DNA from: Callaeas wilsoni
Lineage: Eukaryota; Chordata; Aves; Passeriformes; Callaeidae
Direction of reading: 5' to 3'
Length of the DNA: 64,000 nt
NCBI GenBank assembly: GCA_013398955.1
Contig: VWPU01009501.1
Span: 581,501 to 645,500 of the forward strand
Under the pieces are notes generated by a model. That model did no database searches. It was not told the origin of the DNA and saw nothing but the letters and a program-made list of their open reading frames with translations. The stretch's first letter is position 1. Each line of letters opens with the position of its first letter. A program made the translations under genes and the position numbers. Of this stretch, positions 12,332-25,556 are shown in pieces.

Positions 12332-12952
12332 ACAAGCCAGGGGAGAGAAAAAACCATTTTGTTTTGGTAACTCCTTGGACCGAGGCTCTAGAAACCTGGA
12401 TTCTGTTTGTGGTTTTTTTTGTGGTGATGGGCATGCCCATATCACAATGCACAAATGAGGGGGCTGTACCTAGTTTTATCTGTGATTTTTCTGTCATTTC
12501 TGCACTTCTTAGTATTTAACTGCAAACAGCAGTATCCTTTAAACACGTGTTGTATACAACACTGTCCACAGTTTTTAGGAGGTCCTTGAGATATGGAGTG
12601 TTTTTTCCTAGGCTTTATTTTTTGTTTCCAATTTTCTGTCACTAATTAATGAGATTTAAATTTTGCATCTAATAGCAAATGAGGAAGTCTAAAAAATTGC
12701 TTAATCATCTTGCTCTTTTTCTAGGATATTATGATAAGCCATATCAAATTCTAAGAAATACCCGTAATATTAAATACTACACAAGCTTGGGAAATATAGT
12801 CCATGTTGACAATATTGCTGTTTTCATTAAATAAGGCACATAGCTGTTTTTTTGTAAAAAATCTGCAGTTCCCTGACATTGTATTAATGCAATGATTTAT
12901 GATGAGATTTGCTTAAGATATTGAAGTTTAATACTCTTTAGAAATGTTAAAC
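12332..12952. other. Spacer between two LTRs
   Basis: About 620 bases of ordinary AT-rich sequence. The short open frames across 12328-12642 have no family resemblance. Confidence 0.5.
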
Positions 12953-13610
12953 AATAGTGTGCCGGTTTGGACACAAATCCGGGAGGAAACACCCCGAGAG
13001 GGGCGTCTCTCTCTCTCTCTCCTGCCTGCCAGGCAAGCAGGCCCCGGCAGCACCTCCCCCACGGGTTCGGGAAAAATAATTTCTCGAGTGAAAGTGAAAA
13101 AAACTATTTATTTAATAAAACAGAGTCCCCTGCTGTCACGGGAAAAAAAGGATATTGAAACCCCCTCCCCTGTCCCCTAAAAGAGGACTATGGATTTTAG
13201 AGTTCTTTCTGTAGGTAAAACCTGCAGTCCTGAGCTGGGCCGGGCCGGCCAGGCAGGGTCCGACGATCCCCCTTGGAGGGTCCCGCCGAGCAGGTCTGGA
13301 GATGACGGCAGGACTCAGATGAAAAGCAAGCCAAAAACAGTCCAAAAAGGAAAAGAAGCCGCTGAGGCAGATCAGTCCCTTCTCTGTTGAAAGCCGAAGA
13401 GACTAGAGAGCAACAATCCTCCAACCAACCAAATGTTGTCAGAATCGGGAGAGAAAAGAATGCAAAACATTCTAGTTGCAAGGTCAAGCTGGCCGCTTTG
13501 AAGAGTTCTCGCGGCTTCTCTCTCTCCCCTTTGCAATTTAAAGGTACACTAGAAATCAAGCAGGCGATGGGGAATACAGTATGGTCATAGAATCACCCCA
13601 AGACAAATAG
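12953..13610 (-). mobile_element. Solo LTR, family B copy 2
   Basis: The LTR proper is 12958-13605 (648 bp), minus strand, TGTCTTGGGG...CGGCACA. AATAG (CTATT on the element strand) is repeated exactly at 12953-12957 and 13606-13610. It is the inverted counterpart of 3216-3875, and the shared ends define the family. It keeps an AATAAA-containing stretch around 13108-13120 where the other copy is mutated, and has a short (TC)n run near its 3' end (about 13005-13020). Overlapping open frames up to 120 codons are not genes. Confidence 0.92.
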
Positions 13611-16600
13611 ATAAAAGGTGGTTGATATTATTGTTTAATTTTTAAAAGCGCAGGAAGACAGACAATATTGTGTTTAACACATCAACCTGCAACAGAGGAG
13701 ACTGGAGCTGAACTGTAGTGTTGGTTACCGTGTCTGTACTGGATCCTTGATCTGAAACAGCATGGCTGACAGTACTGTCTTTCCCTAGTCCTTCTCGTCT
13801 TATACCCATTTTAATTGTAAGCTCTCAAGAACAGAAATATTTTCTTGCTGTGTGTAAAAATTATATAGTTTGTAATACAGCTCTGATCTTGCCTGGCGCC
13901 GTTGACACTATCATGTCAGAAGAAACATAATAGTCTTGCTATTATTTGTCTGAGTTCAGTATTTACAGTGTTAACAGTGCTTGTGTCTACTGCACTATAA
14001 CCTGCAACACCCTGGTCCTTTCTCTGAGGTCTTCCTATAGGTCTTGGTAGGAACTTCTTCCATTTGCCAGGTCCCATGGACTGACCCAGAATTTAGGCTG
14101 CAATGAGAGGTTGTAGGGCAAGCATTGCCTACACTGCTTTGGGTACCACCACAGTATAACCTGTAACAATTTTACTCAGGTTAATTTTCACTTTTTTTGG
14201 TGTGTTTTTTGGTACTTGAATTAGCTCTTCTGTATCTGTTGCAGGGTCTGAAAAGTCAGATTTCTTCTGAACTGAGTCTCTGAAAAGTCAGAGATTATTG
14301 CAAGTAGTATTTCTGAACCAAGATGAGAATAGAAATCAGAGAACAGTGGTAAGTTTTACAGATCAGAAGTGATTCCACAAGGACAATCGAAGCAAACTTT
14401 TATTATCTGAAAATTGCTTTAGGCATGGTAAAATATTAGAAATCAGATGGTTTGACCTTAGTGCAGTGAAAGTCTTATATGCAGTTTTAAGGAACAAGAA
14501 CTTTCCAAGAAACGTGGTCTGACTGAAGGCATACTCTCTCCTGTGAATTGATACCACATTAGCTCATGGAATGTAACACATCTCAGCTGAGGTAATAGCA
14601 CATTTTTAGAATATTTCTCACATAGGGAATGAGTCAAAGGTCCTTTAAGTCAATGGCATTTTCCCTTTTTCAAAGTATGCATTATTAAATCAGTAGAACT
14701 GAAATCATGGGCAGACCTAAGTAAAATAGTAAATGTAGATTGACGTTAAATGTATGGTTCCTACCCTTGGTAAATTGCAGAGTTCTTAATTCCAACTTCA
14801 TATTGCTTCTTCCTAAATAATAATATTCTAAGCAATTTGTTTATAAATTTCAACACTAGAACCTCTTGATATGAAACACAAACTTCTGTTGGGTGAACTG
14901 AAATCAGAATTGCCACAGACAAATACAATCTATGAAATTACCCAAGTTACTAGAGGGAGAAATTTGCTGTATGTGGGTCAAGGGTGTGTTTGCAAGGAGA
15001 AAAGCAGGCAAAAAGATGTGTGTAACTACCCAGAGGAACCTTTCCCTTCTCATTTAACCAGGTCATGGCTGCTGTGGGTCACACGCAGTAGGTCTGTATC
15101 AGTTACTTGGCGTACTTCAAGGGTTCCTTTGGTGCACAAATTTGTTCTACATCTACACTAAAGGAGCCACAAGGTACACTTGGAGGTGCAGCACTGATGT
15201 GCTCAAAACAGGTTCCTTTCTCGTGGGTTCAAGGCCAAAGTTGCACCCTGAGGAGGAATGAGTAAACCAGGAGTGTTCAAGTGAATCTTCAGGTAGTACA
15301 AAAGAAGTTTCTGTCTCTTTTTCTACCTTGATAAGATGTTCTTCTTAAGGATAGCCGTGCACATTTATTTCCTTAGTTTGAGCTTTCTCACTATGCCTGA
15401 TTCCCTAATTAGCTAAACTGTATAAGGTAGAAATTCAGAGGGGAACTACCAAATGGAATCATTAAAGTTAGTTTAGAACATTTTCCACAAGGTTAAAAAA
15501 AAAGAGAGAAAACACTAACTTTGGTTCAAAGCACAGATAATGTATTTAAGGGCTATGGAATAATTTATAATAGCTGCAGAAGACTGGACTGAAAGAAATA
15601 TAAAAAAATCAATATTGGTAAAAAAATAAAACTTCAAAGGAAATGTGAAAACTCTCTAACAGGTACTCTGCTTTTTCAGCAGTCACAATGTAAGTAGCAA
15701 GAACTTTTCTCTGAATGAACCTGGGATTTTAAATAAAAACCCAACTAAAAGTACTAGTAAAAACCTAAGTAAAGCTACTCGTAAAAATAACTGGTTTCAG
15801 AAATTGTTTCCTCTCAAAAGAATGACTGTTTATGAAGAAAGTAAGGAATATTTTAAAGTGAAGGAAGGTTTTGATTTTAATAATTAAATTTATCTTCTTC
15901 CATATTTCATAAGCAAACCCACAGGCATTTTTGTGACTTTCATGGATCACGACTTTCATGTTGTGGAAAAAAAATCCTGCCAGTATTCCATATCTTGTAT
16001 AGCTCTAGGTATAAGCAGCTACAGTTCCTTACAAATCCATCATGTGTAAGATTTCCTATGGATTATATTGAAACTCTTGGAAGTGGCTGCAAAAAAACCC
16101 AAACCCTGTGGCAGGAGTACAGGAACAAGATTTCCTACCATGATGATGTGTCACTATGTTATGACATTTCACTCTGATGGCAGGAAAAGTGTGAATTCTC
16201 ACTGTTGCTACACTGACCTGAATACTTCCTTACTTTGGAATTGCAGGAAAATGGACTTGCATACCATACTCTGTTTCTGTACTACATTACTTCAACTACT
16301 GGAGAATGAACACTGTCTCAAGAGAACAGACATAAACCCATTGCAGAAGCTTCATTTTCACGAGTAATTTTCATGGTCTTTCTTTAGCAGTTCACATTTC
16401 AGTAAGAGTAGGGCTCCAGAAAAGCAGAGGAGTGAATGCAGCTGGAGTCACAGTAATCATTTCTCCCAATTTCGAGAGCTACTGAAGGAGCAGTGAAACT
16501 AAAACCTTTACACTTGTTGTCTCACTGAGGGAGGAATAGCCAAAATACCTGTCAAGCACTCAACCTTTGCAAGCCCCAAATCACTAAGTTTTAAAGATGA

Positions 16601-18603
16601 GCTGCTTTGGTACATGTCAATGGGCAAGGTCCAACCTTGTACTTGGAGACTTAGTAGCTCTGTCTTATAAATCCTATTTGTAAGCATTGCTGTCTTGAAA
16701 CTAAAAATCTTAGAATAAAGCAACCTAACAAACCATAAAACCACTCATTCAATTAGGCATCAATCAGCTGAGATGGATGGTTCAAACAGCTGAGTCAGAG
16801 CCTATGAAATCCACTTTCCAACAGACACCTGAAAGAGATCATTAATCACAGCAATTAGAACCAGAGCAGTGGCAATGATCTCCAAGTAATGGAAACCCCT
16901 GCTCAATGAAACCTCTGGCTGCAGCTGGCCAGTAGCAGTACAACAATAAAACCACTGCACAAAAAGACTAAAGGTGGGTGTGAAAGTGACACCAACAGCA
17001 AAAGGACTTTAAGAGAGATGTATGTATCTCATCATGGAGGAGCATTAAACTGAAGTCCGAGAGGCCTTTCCACTTTCTTCTTTAGATATTTCTACAGAGG
17101 ATATCTGAAGGAGAGCAAATGTTAAAACCAGAACTGAAAGCTAGAATTTTTTAATCCAGATATTGGCTCTTACACCTCTTGAACAATTTCTTTAAATAAA
17201 AAATGCTGAAGTTAATTCAGCTAAATTGTGAGAGCAACTGCTAAAAATATACTGAAAAATGCTCTGTTCTATGTATTTAGTTTTCAGTAATATCAGTCCT
17301 TATTATAATATTCCTACGCAGATCTTTTTGTGCCATTATTTCTTCGTACTGCCATCACAACAATGATGTCCATAAAAGCAAATAGAAATCTTCATACCAC
17401 TGGGTAGGAAAACATGTACCAGGAGAAATTTTTTTCAACTGTGTGGACTCTAATTCACGTGGAGGCAATCCAGACATATGTATCTAACACCTCAGGATAT
17501 GTACTTTACATTACAAGTAATGCTTTGCCACGTATCCAAAACCGCAAAAAAGACTTTAATGAAGGACAGTATCAGTTTGCCTCTAGCATACCTCTAATTT
17601 GAGTATAACTTGGATTTTCTTGTGGGAATTCTGCTTGTTTGGATAAAATCTGAATTTGTTTTGCCTGCATAAAGATATTGCTTAAAGAAAAACTGCTGCA
17701 TTATATAATATCAAACAGCTTAACGACTACATCTAATTATATTAAAGACTAAACTACTGGAAGCAATGAAAACACTTCAAATTTGGTTATAAACATGAAA
17801 GCAAATGGGAAGCAGCAAGTTTAACATAGACAGTGCTATAAATGCCCTTGAAAAATCTATATCCTTGCCATCCTTTCCAATAACAAGCTACGTTTTGTAG
17901 GTCATACTGTAAACCATAGTTGGAAAAAAGCTCCCTGGGTGAAGTTACTAGAATTGCCTCTAGCAATTGTTACTGCCTTTAACAGCAGCATTGCCCATTT
18001 CTGGAAAGAAAAAGAAAAAAAAAGAATTACTGGGCAATTTGACTTTCTTTTCTTCCAAGCACAGGAAGGAAATGTTGCCTCAGTTTCCTGAAATACAGCC
18101 TGAAATGCTCAGCTTTTCACGAGAGATTAAAAAATTAGTCTTTACAAAATGAAATCTGAACCATAAAGATTCAACACATCAGATATGAAGATTCAACCAA
18201 ACTATCAAGTGGGTTGAATTTTTCAAGAGACTAAGCATTGCACTTTCATGGTGGGAGATGCAGCCATGTTCAGTTCAGCAGCTGTAGCTGTGTGGGCAGA
18301 AACACCTCAGATCATAACAAAGAATGAAAGCCTGAAGGTTTGCAGTACCTGACAGTTTAGAAGAGCCTTAATTCAAAGAGAAGTATAACTAAACAAAAGA
18401 AAGCCAAAAATTATTTATTTTCTTATTCTTTTTTATCTCCAATTCTCCTTTCTTAGAATTTCTTCTGCCAACAAAACCTGGTTAAAGTGTGCTAATACAT
18501 GACTCATGTCTAGTAATGGCTGGAATTGGAGTTTGATACAGGATGGTTTACTGTATGTTGACTTTCTGGGGATGTCCTTCAAAGGTAGTGAAAGATGGCA
18601 ACC
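13611..18603. other. Unique AT-rich region, nothing supported
   Basis: Five kilobases with only short frames, none over 99 codons, and no repeat family I recognise. Confidence 0.5.
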
Positions 18604-19473
18604 CACTGGAGACAGTAAGCTGATATATCAGCTGATAGTGGCACAGGAATATGCCTGACAGTTGGGATGCCCTCCGGAGGGACCTGGACAGGCTCAGGAA
18701 TTGGGCCCATGGTAACATCATCAGGTCCAACAGAGCCAAGCGCAGGGTGCTGCACCCCTGTTGGGGCAACCTCCGGTGTTGTTACAGACTGATGGGTGCA
18801 CGGATTGAGAGCAGCCCTGCTGAGAAGGGTTTAGGGTGCTGGTGGGTGAGAAGCTGGGCATGACCCAGCTATGTGCCCTTGCAGCCCAGAAAGCCAAACA
18901 TATCCTGGGCTGCATCCAGAGCAGCGTGGCCGGCAGGGCCAGGAAGGGGATTCTGCCCCTCTGCTCTGCTCTGCTCTGCTCTGGGGAGAGCCCGCCCAGA
19001 GTGCTGCAACCAGGTCTGGGAGCCCCAAAACAGGACCTACCTGTTTGAATGGGTCCAAAGGAGAGCCATGAAGATTATCAGAGGGCTGGAACACCTCGCC
19101 TGTGAAGAAAGGGTGAGAGAATTGGAGTTGTTAATCTTGGACAGGAATTGTGGCCTTTCAGTCTTAAAGGGCGCCTAAGAAAGATGGGATAGACTTAGCA
19201 GGACCTGCTGTGATAGCACAAGGCATACTGGTTTAAACTGAAGAAGGGTTGATTTAGATTAGCTGTAAGGAAGAAGTGTGGAGGTTTTTTACAATGAAGG
19301 TGGTAAAGCACTGGCACAGGCTGCCCAGAGATGTGATAGAATATGAGAATATTCCAGGTCAGGTGAGTTGGGTCTCTGAGCAACCTGAATCTAGTTGAAG
19401 ATGTCCCTGCTCATTGCTAGGGGGTTGGATTAAACAACTTTAAATGTTCCTTCCAACACATTCTATGATTCTA
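18604..19473 (+). mobile_element. CR1 LINE, 3' fragment
   Basis: A 5'-truncated chicken-repeat-1 element on the plus strand. It preserves, in order, the coding tract after the reverse transcriptase (peptides such as RDLDRLRNWAHGN and ESSPAEKGLG in shifting frames), the segment reading AQKAKHILGCI, and the untranslated 3' end with TTCTATGATTCTA at 19461-19473. The frame is broken many times and a deletion around 19140-19160 removes part of the usual sequence, so it encodes nothing. A (CTCTG)5 run at 18959-18983 is an expansion of a motif normally present in one or two copies. The left boundary is approximate. Confidence 0.9.
18959..18983 (+). repeat. (CTCTG)5 microsatellite inside CR1
   Basis: Five exact CTCTG units within the CR1 coding remnant. 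The repeat probably grew after insertion by slippage. Confidence 0.85.
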
Positions 19474-20958
19474 AGTAGTGAAAACACAACATACAGCATG
19501 AAAATATTCTGCAGTGGAATTTAGGAAGAAAAGGCAACAAACATAAATTGAAAGTTAAATGTTTCTTTTATTATTTTAGTCTCTTATGACCATTCATTCT
19601 ATATCATTTTTCTGTAATTTCTTACTACTGGTATTTAGGATCATGAAGATTTTATTAAAAGCACTTGCAGGCTGCACTGGTTGTGTTTATTTCTGTATAT
19701 TCTGCAGGGGTGGTCCCAATGGTTGTTCATTGTTCATTGTGGTCTGTGCATACCCAATACATTTCCTTTGCTACATTTCTGTCGCAGCAGCCATTCCTTC
19801 CTGCACAAGTTACTAAGTTTTGTGAGAAGAAGCTCCTGGATTGCTTGTTTCCCTGAAGTTACTTGCATGATATTATCACACAGCGTAAAGGGCATCTGAG
19901 GCTACGTGCGGGCTGGCAGCAATGGGGGCTCCTGCTTCTCCAGGCTCTTGAGCCTGAGCACAGATCTGTGCCCAGGCAGCACAACATTAGCCAAGCAGGA
20001 ATTCAAGTTCCACTGTGTGCCTGTGCTCAAAGAACTGTATAGACAACATCTGCTTAGATGGCTGAGTATACTGCGATCTATATGACTTGTATGTTAGGCT
20101 GCATCATTAAAAAATTTATGTTTATCTCTGTAATTCACTCTCATTATGTGTAATATGAAAAACGAAATGAAGAAGTATAGCTATTCTGACAGATAGCTAT
20201 TTTTGCAGTGAAGAATTTGCTATATCAAGTGATCTAAACACTTATTTAATTTGACAGCACTCATTGTCAGCAATTTCAGGGATAAACCTCTAGAATTATG
20301 TGTGCAGGGAGAAGTATCTTCTTTGTACTAGAAAAGTGATTTTTTCCTGGGTTTAAGGATGCTGTCTATGTAGTTGAGTTTGGAGAGTGGGCATAATGTT
20401 ACAGTCACTGTGACGTCTGAATGCAGCTGAAAACTGATGTCATTATTATTTAGTTAAGATATCAATTTATTGCTTAAAAAATTTTATCAAAGCCTTTTCC
20501 CTTTGTTCATGACAGTGAATTTTACAGGCTAATTGTGCACATATGAATACGCTGATACGTGCAGTATTTATATACACTAATAAATATGTTGCCTTTTTAT
20601 GCTCCTTTGCTTCTCTATTATAAAAGATAAATAGCACTGTTTAATTAACATTGTTTGTAGGATTAAGTGAAAGTGGGGGTTTTACACTTTTTTTTTGCTT
20701 CCTTAAGTACTAGCTCCTTTGCTGTCTGAACAACTACCAAGTAGGTGAATTAACACAAAGTTTAGTGGCAAATTTTAGTTCTGTGTATAACGTTCCAAGA
20801 AACCAATTCAAGGCAAATCAGAGCTGTTTAAAAGCAATGTCAGCTCTGTAAAAGGTATGACAATGTATTCATTCAATTTCATGTTCCTAGTATGGTGTCC
20901 ACTCCTGGGGAAGTGTTTCTAACTCATATTGTTTAGGTGAAAACAGTGAAATCTCAAT
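19474..20958. other. Spacer between two CR1 fragments
   Basis: AT-rich sequence with no credible gene. Frames of 63 to 76 codons at 19586-19899 overlap one another in different frames and have no family resemblance. Confidence 0.5.
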
Positions 20959-22416
20959 CATCAATTATCCCTGCTGACTGGAAAAAGGGAAACACTGAAC
21001 CCATCTTAAAAAGGGTAGAAAGGAGGACCATGGGATCTACTGGCCTGTTAGCCTGACCTCTGTGCCTGGGAAGATCATGGTAAAGATCCTCCTAGAAGCT
21101 CTGCTAAGGCACACAGAGAACAGGGGGGTGGTTTGAGACAGGCAGCACAGCTCCACCGAGGGCAAGCCTTGACTGACCAACTCAGTGACCTTCTATGGTG
21201 GAGTGACTGCAGCAGCAGACAAGAGAAGCACTACAGATGCCATTTACCTGGACTTCTGTAAAGCTTTGTTCATAATCCCCCCCAACATCCTGCTCTTTAA
21301 ATAGGAGAAAGAGGGATTTGATGGGTGGACTGTTAGATGGATAAGGAATTGGTTGGACAGTCACATCCAGAGGGTAGTGGTCAATGGCTCAGAGACCTGA
21401 TGGACATCAGAGACAACTGGTGTCGCTCAGGGGTCCCTACTGGGACCAGTGCTATTTAATATCTTTGTTAATGACACAGACAAAAGGATCGAGTGCACCC
21501 TCAGCAAACTTGCAGAAGACACCAAGTTGACACAACTGTGGGTGACACATCTGAAGGACGGGATCCATCCAGAGGGACCTGGACAAGATCAAGAAGTGGC
21601 CCACGGGAATTTCATGAGATTTAATAATAAGTGCTGGTGCTGCACCTGGGTAGGGGCAACCCCTGGTGTCAATCCAGGCTAGGAGATGAACAGGTTGAGA
21701 GCAGCCCTGCTGAGAAGGACTTGGAGGTGCTGGTGGACGAGAGGATGGACATGACCCAGCAATGTGAACCTGCAGCCCAGAAAGCCAAACATGTCCAGGG
21801 GTGCATCAAAAGCAACTTTGGCAGCAGGTTGAGGGAGGGGATTCTGCTCCTCTACTCCATTCTCCCACCTGGAGACCCCACCTGCAGTGCTTCATCCAGA
21901 TCTGGGGTCCCCAGAACAGGAATGACATTGACCTGTTGGAGTGAGTCCAGAGGAGGGACACCAAGTTGATTAGAGGGATTAAATGCCTCTCCTATATGGA
22001 AAGGGTGAGAGAATTGGAATTTTTCAGCCTGGAAAAGACGGCCTTGGGGTGACCTAATTGAGACCTTCCAGTATCTGAGGGGAACTTACAAAGAAGATGG
22101 AGAAAGACTTTTTATAAGGGCCTGTAGTGACAGGGCAGGTAGGAATGGCTTCAAACTGAAAGAGAGTAGGTTTAGGTTAGATATTAGGAAGAAATTTTTT
22201 ATTGTGAGGGTGGTGAGAAACTGGAACATATTGGTGGAACAGAGAAGTTGTGTATGCCCCCTCCCTGAAAGTGTCCAAGGCCAAGCTGGATGGAGCTCTA
22301 AGCAACCTGGTCTAGTGGGTAGCATCTCTACCCATGGCTAGGGGGTTGGAACTAGATGACCTTTAGGGTCTCTTACAACTAAAGACATTCTATGATTCTA
22401 TGATTCTCTGATTCTA
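20959..22416 (+). mobile_element. CR1 LINE, longer 3' fragment with broken reverse transcriptase
   Basis: About 1.46 kb of a CR1 element on the plus strand. It starts within the reverse transcriptase (around the region encoding TPIWKKG-like sequence) and runs through to the 3' tail of repeated TCTATGATTC units ending at 22416. The segment 21449-21540 translates as [17 protein letters not shown] followed by LAEDTKL. The family norm at the catalytic motif is FADD, so both the F and the first D are replaced. Stops and frameshifts break the frame elsewhere; the stretch 21631-21969 retains [17 protein letters not shown] and [13 protein letters not shown]. It is a dead copy with an approximate left boundary. 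Confidence 0.93.
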
Positions 22417-23778
22417 GTAACCACCAAAATTATAAAAGCAGACTTTTTCCATAATAGTGCAAAAATTTCTGATTTTCATGTTATTTTAATAACTAAATGT
22501 GTGATATATGTGATATTCCTTCAGCTATTATAGATACAGCAGAAATATAAAAGCAAACTGTTTCCAATACAGAGCAAGGATGTCTGCCTCCAGTAAGGAC
22601 TCTCCACCTATTTCTAGCATGAAAGTCTGAAAACAATTGATTAACCAATGTGATATAAATTGTGACTGAAATAAATAGAATAATGCTGTAAGAAATGTGT
22701 GTGTGCATCCAGAAGGAAGTAATTACACAAATGTAATTGAACAATCTCCTGAACCAGTCAGAATTTTGCAGCACATCTTTAATTTGTTTTGCTTTCTCTA
22801 CTAGCTTTTGTATTTCAAAGTAAAAGATGACAGGTTGTTATCTCAAATTCTCTCAAATAAGCTTCTAAATTGGGATACACTGGTTTCTCCCAACAGGAAT
22901 CCATTTGGTCTAATTGATCTGTGACTCAGTGAACTTTACATCGACACTGGAAATACAGAATATTCATGACCTGGTGTATAAGAACACCAAGAGGAGATAC
23001 AGAATGATGTTCACAAATCAATTGGACAAGTAATAATACAGTGTTGTTTTTCTCTTTCTTCTTGTTGTTTATTCCTGATGAGTTTTCTGTTAAACCCTAA
23101 TGGCTTGCTAAGGAAATTTTGAAATAAAGCAACAAATATCAACCACTAAAATAAGGTGAACAAAAATGGCAAATAGTTTAAGGTGCATTTTATTATTTTC
23201 TTAAATACTTGTGTCAAAGCAAAATGACTTAGTGTTTATGCAAAATTTAGCTTCAGTATATAGCATGAAAAAAGTTATTCTTGTTTATTTCTCCTAAAAC
23301 TGAAAGCAGTATTTATGTTACAGGATGTGATTACTTCAATAAATATGTTCTCTATCTAAATAGAAAGATCTGTCCTTTCTTTCACAAAACAGATGCATAG
23401 AAATTGGCCTAAAAAAGATTTAATATTTTATGTTTTCTCATTTTGTTTTACTTTCCACAGTCCGTGTAGGAAATACTGCACAATTGTACATACCTAATTC
23501 AAGCTCTGGCCTTCCAGTTATGTAAAAAAAATTGAAGAGTTCCGTCATTTTTTCATAATAGCTGCACTAAGGAGTACATTTAACTCTCTGGTTTAGAGAT
23601 CTGGAGGATGTTCTTCACGTATTTAATTAAAGATATCTTGTTGCAATTTTTATTTAGGAAAGGAAGATGAAGAAATTAGCCACAAGAGAAAAAAACCTTG
23701 GAAGGTAAGGGCCTCTTTATCTCATAATTAAATGTTTTCACATATTACAAGTGAGTTCAGAAAAGAGATCGAAATATA
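22417..23778. other. Unique AT-rich spacer
   Basis: AT-rich DNA with no recognisable element or credible frame between two CR1 fragments of opposite orientation. Confidence 0.5.
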
Positions 23779-24156
23779 TCACAGAATCATAGAATAGTCA
23801 GGGTTGGAAGGGACCAACCAGTCATCCAGTCCAGCCCCTCTGCCAAGGTGGGTCACCTAGAGCAGCTGACAAAGGAAGGTGTCCAGGTGCATTTGGGATC
23901 TCTTCAGAGAAGGAGACTCCACCATCACCATGGGCAGTCTGTTCCAGTGCTCTGCCATCTTCAATGTAAATTTCTTCTTCATGCAGAGGTGAAACTTCTT
24001 GTGTTTTAGTTTACAGCCGTTGCTCTGTGTCCTGTCACTGGGCACCAAGATGCAAGTCTGACACCGTCTTCTTGGCATCCCCCTTTGAGATATTTATGTG
24101 CATTAATGATATCTCCTCTCAGTCTTCTCTTCTCAAGACTAAGTAGGGCCAACAAG
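23779..24156 (-). mobile_element. CR1 LINE, short 3' fragment, minus strand
   Basis: The plus strand begins with TCACAGAATCATAGAATAG, the reverse complement of the CR1 3' tail, then the GGTTGGAAGGGACC segment typical of CR1 3' ends. The minus-strand frame 23857-24078 keeps CR1 ORF2 C-terminal residues (KKKFTLKMAEHWNRLP). It is 5'-truncated to about 380 bp and has a different 3' sequence type from the two CR1 copies upstream, so it is probably another CR1 subfamily. Confidence 0.9.
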
Positions 24157-24589
24157 ACTTGCTTTTGTATTCATTTTTAATTAAATTATAATTTTGAATT
24201 GGCAGGAAATTCATATCTAGTAGGAATTATACAAAGGAAGAGGTAAGATCTAAATGTTAACTTTTAATTAATTTCCTCATTTAAAATCAGCCTAGATTTA
24301 AGAGAAATGTGATTATTCAAAAGTTGAGGCATAAATAAACTTCCTCATATTTTAATTTTGGAGAGCTTCACAGAGCTTTAATGAGATGCTTTGTAATTTA
24401 TGGTGTATTTCCCACTTTCTACAGTGATAATTTCTGATAACTTTGAACAAAGTTTCGGATAAGTTTGGGTTCCCTTTAACTTGTGAAATTGGCTTAATTA
24501 TAGTGCATACAGAGGCTGCAGCAATGTTGTGCTGCTCCAGCATCCTGGGCAATTCTGAGATGCTCTGAGAAAGAGTCTTTGAGCAACTG

Positions 24590-25440
24590 ATGACTATTCA
24601 TTGCATTCTTACAGGTGTATGCTTAAGAAAGGCTCACAGAGAGGCACTGAAGCAAAGCCAGAGAAAGAATACACAATTCATGCCTTTGGCTCTAGTCTTT
24701 TGGGAAGCTCCCTGGTTTTCAGATTTTGCTTCTCACAACCCTGTGCAAGAACCTCTAGTACCAAAGCTCTCAGGGGTTTGAAAGGCCATGCAGCCAAGTG
24801 GACACGACAGATGTGTGGGGGAATGACTGCCTTACAAGCACTTGCCAGGGAGCTGCAGAGAAAGGTGGGATACCTGAGGGTGCCCAATGCCATGACATGG
24901 CTCCAAGGCGGTTCAGCTTTCTTAGTTGCTCACAGGCTGGGCATGTGTGGAAAGCCCCATTGTGGGGTACTCACCAGTGGGTCAGTGCCTTCTGAAGGTC
25001 TAATGCTCTGCACCCTTGGGAGAAAGCAACGCCTGCTTTGGGCTCATGCTCCTTTGCCATGGGATGCACTGCACCAACCCAGCCAACAACAGTAATGGCA
25101 ATGACCAGAGCAGCTACAGTGTTATTGGCCTTCACTTGCTGCAGTCAGCCTGACATGCAGGATGGAGTCATCTGCTGATGCAAGTCTTGTTGGAAGCAAA
25201 GTTTGAATGTTCTTCTACAGTGGCATCACAATATCTGTCCCGCCATGACCTCTTGTGCTTCCCAGCAAATCTCTGTAAAAAGAGATCCAGCCATCTTAGG
25301 AGACAAAGCAGATGCTTTAAAGAACAGCTATTTGCCGCTCGTTTCAGCTGACACCACGTACTGGCGTATTTTAAGTGCAGGGACAGCTCATACTGCTTTA
25401 GTTCCTACTTCTCTGACTATGCTGGAGAAAAACACCTGAC
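24590..25440. other. GC-elevated unique block with a 164-codon open frame
   Basis: This ~850-bp block is clearly richer in G and C than its flanks. A 164-codon plus-strand frame runs 24601-25095 and a shorter one 25203-25439. The predicted product has no signal peptide, membrane segment or motif I recognise, and a second frame overlaps it. It could be an ancient repeat, a decayed gene or transcript, or a regulatory element. I assign no function. Confidence 0.35.
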
Positions 25441-25503
25441 CATACAGAGACAAGTTTCTACATTGCACCAAGTATTGATTTTTGAAGTGTATCTGGGAGC
25501 ATT

Positions 25504-25556
25504 AAAAAAAAAAAACACAAAAAAACCAAAAGAACCCCAAAAAAACCCCACAAAAC
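25504..25556. repeat. A/C-rich simple repeat
   Basis: Runs of A separated by C groups (AAAACCCC-like), just after a 12-base A run. It is not attached to a recognisable retroposon. Confidence 0.7.
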
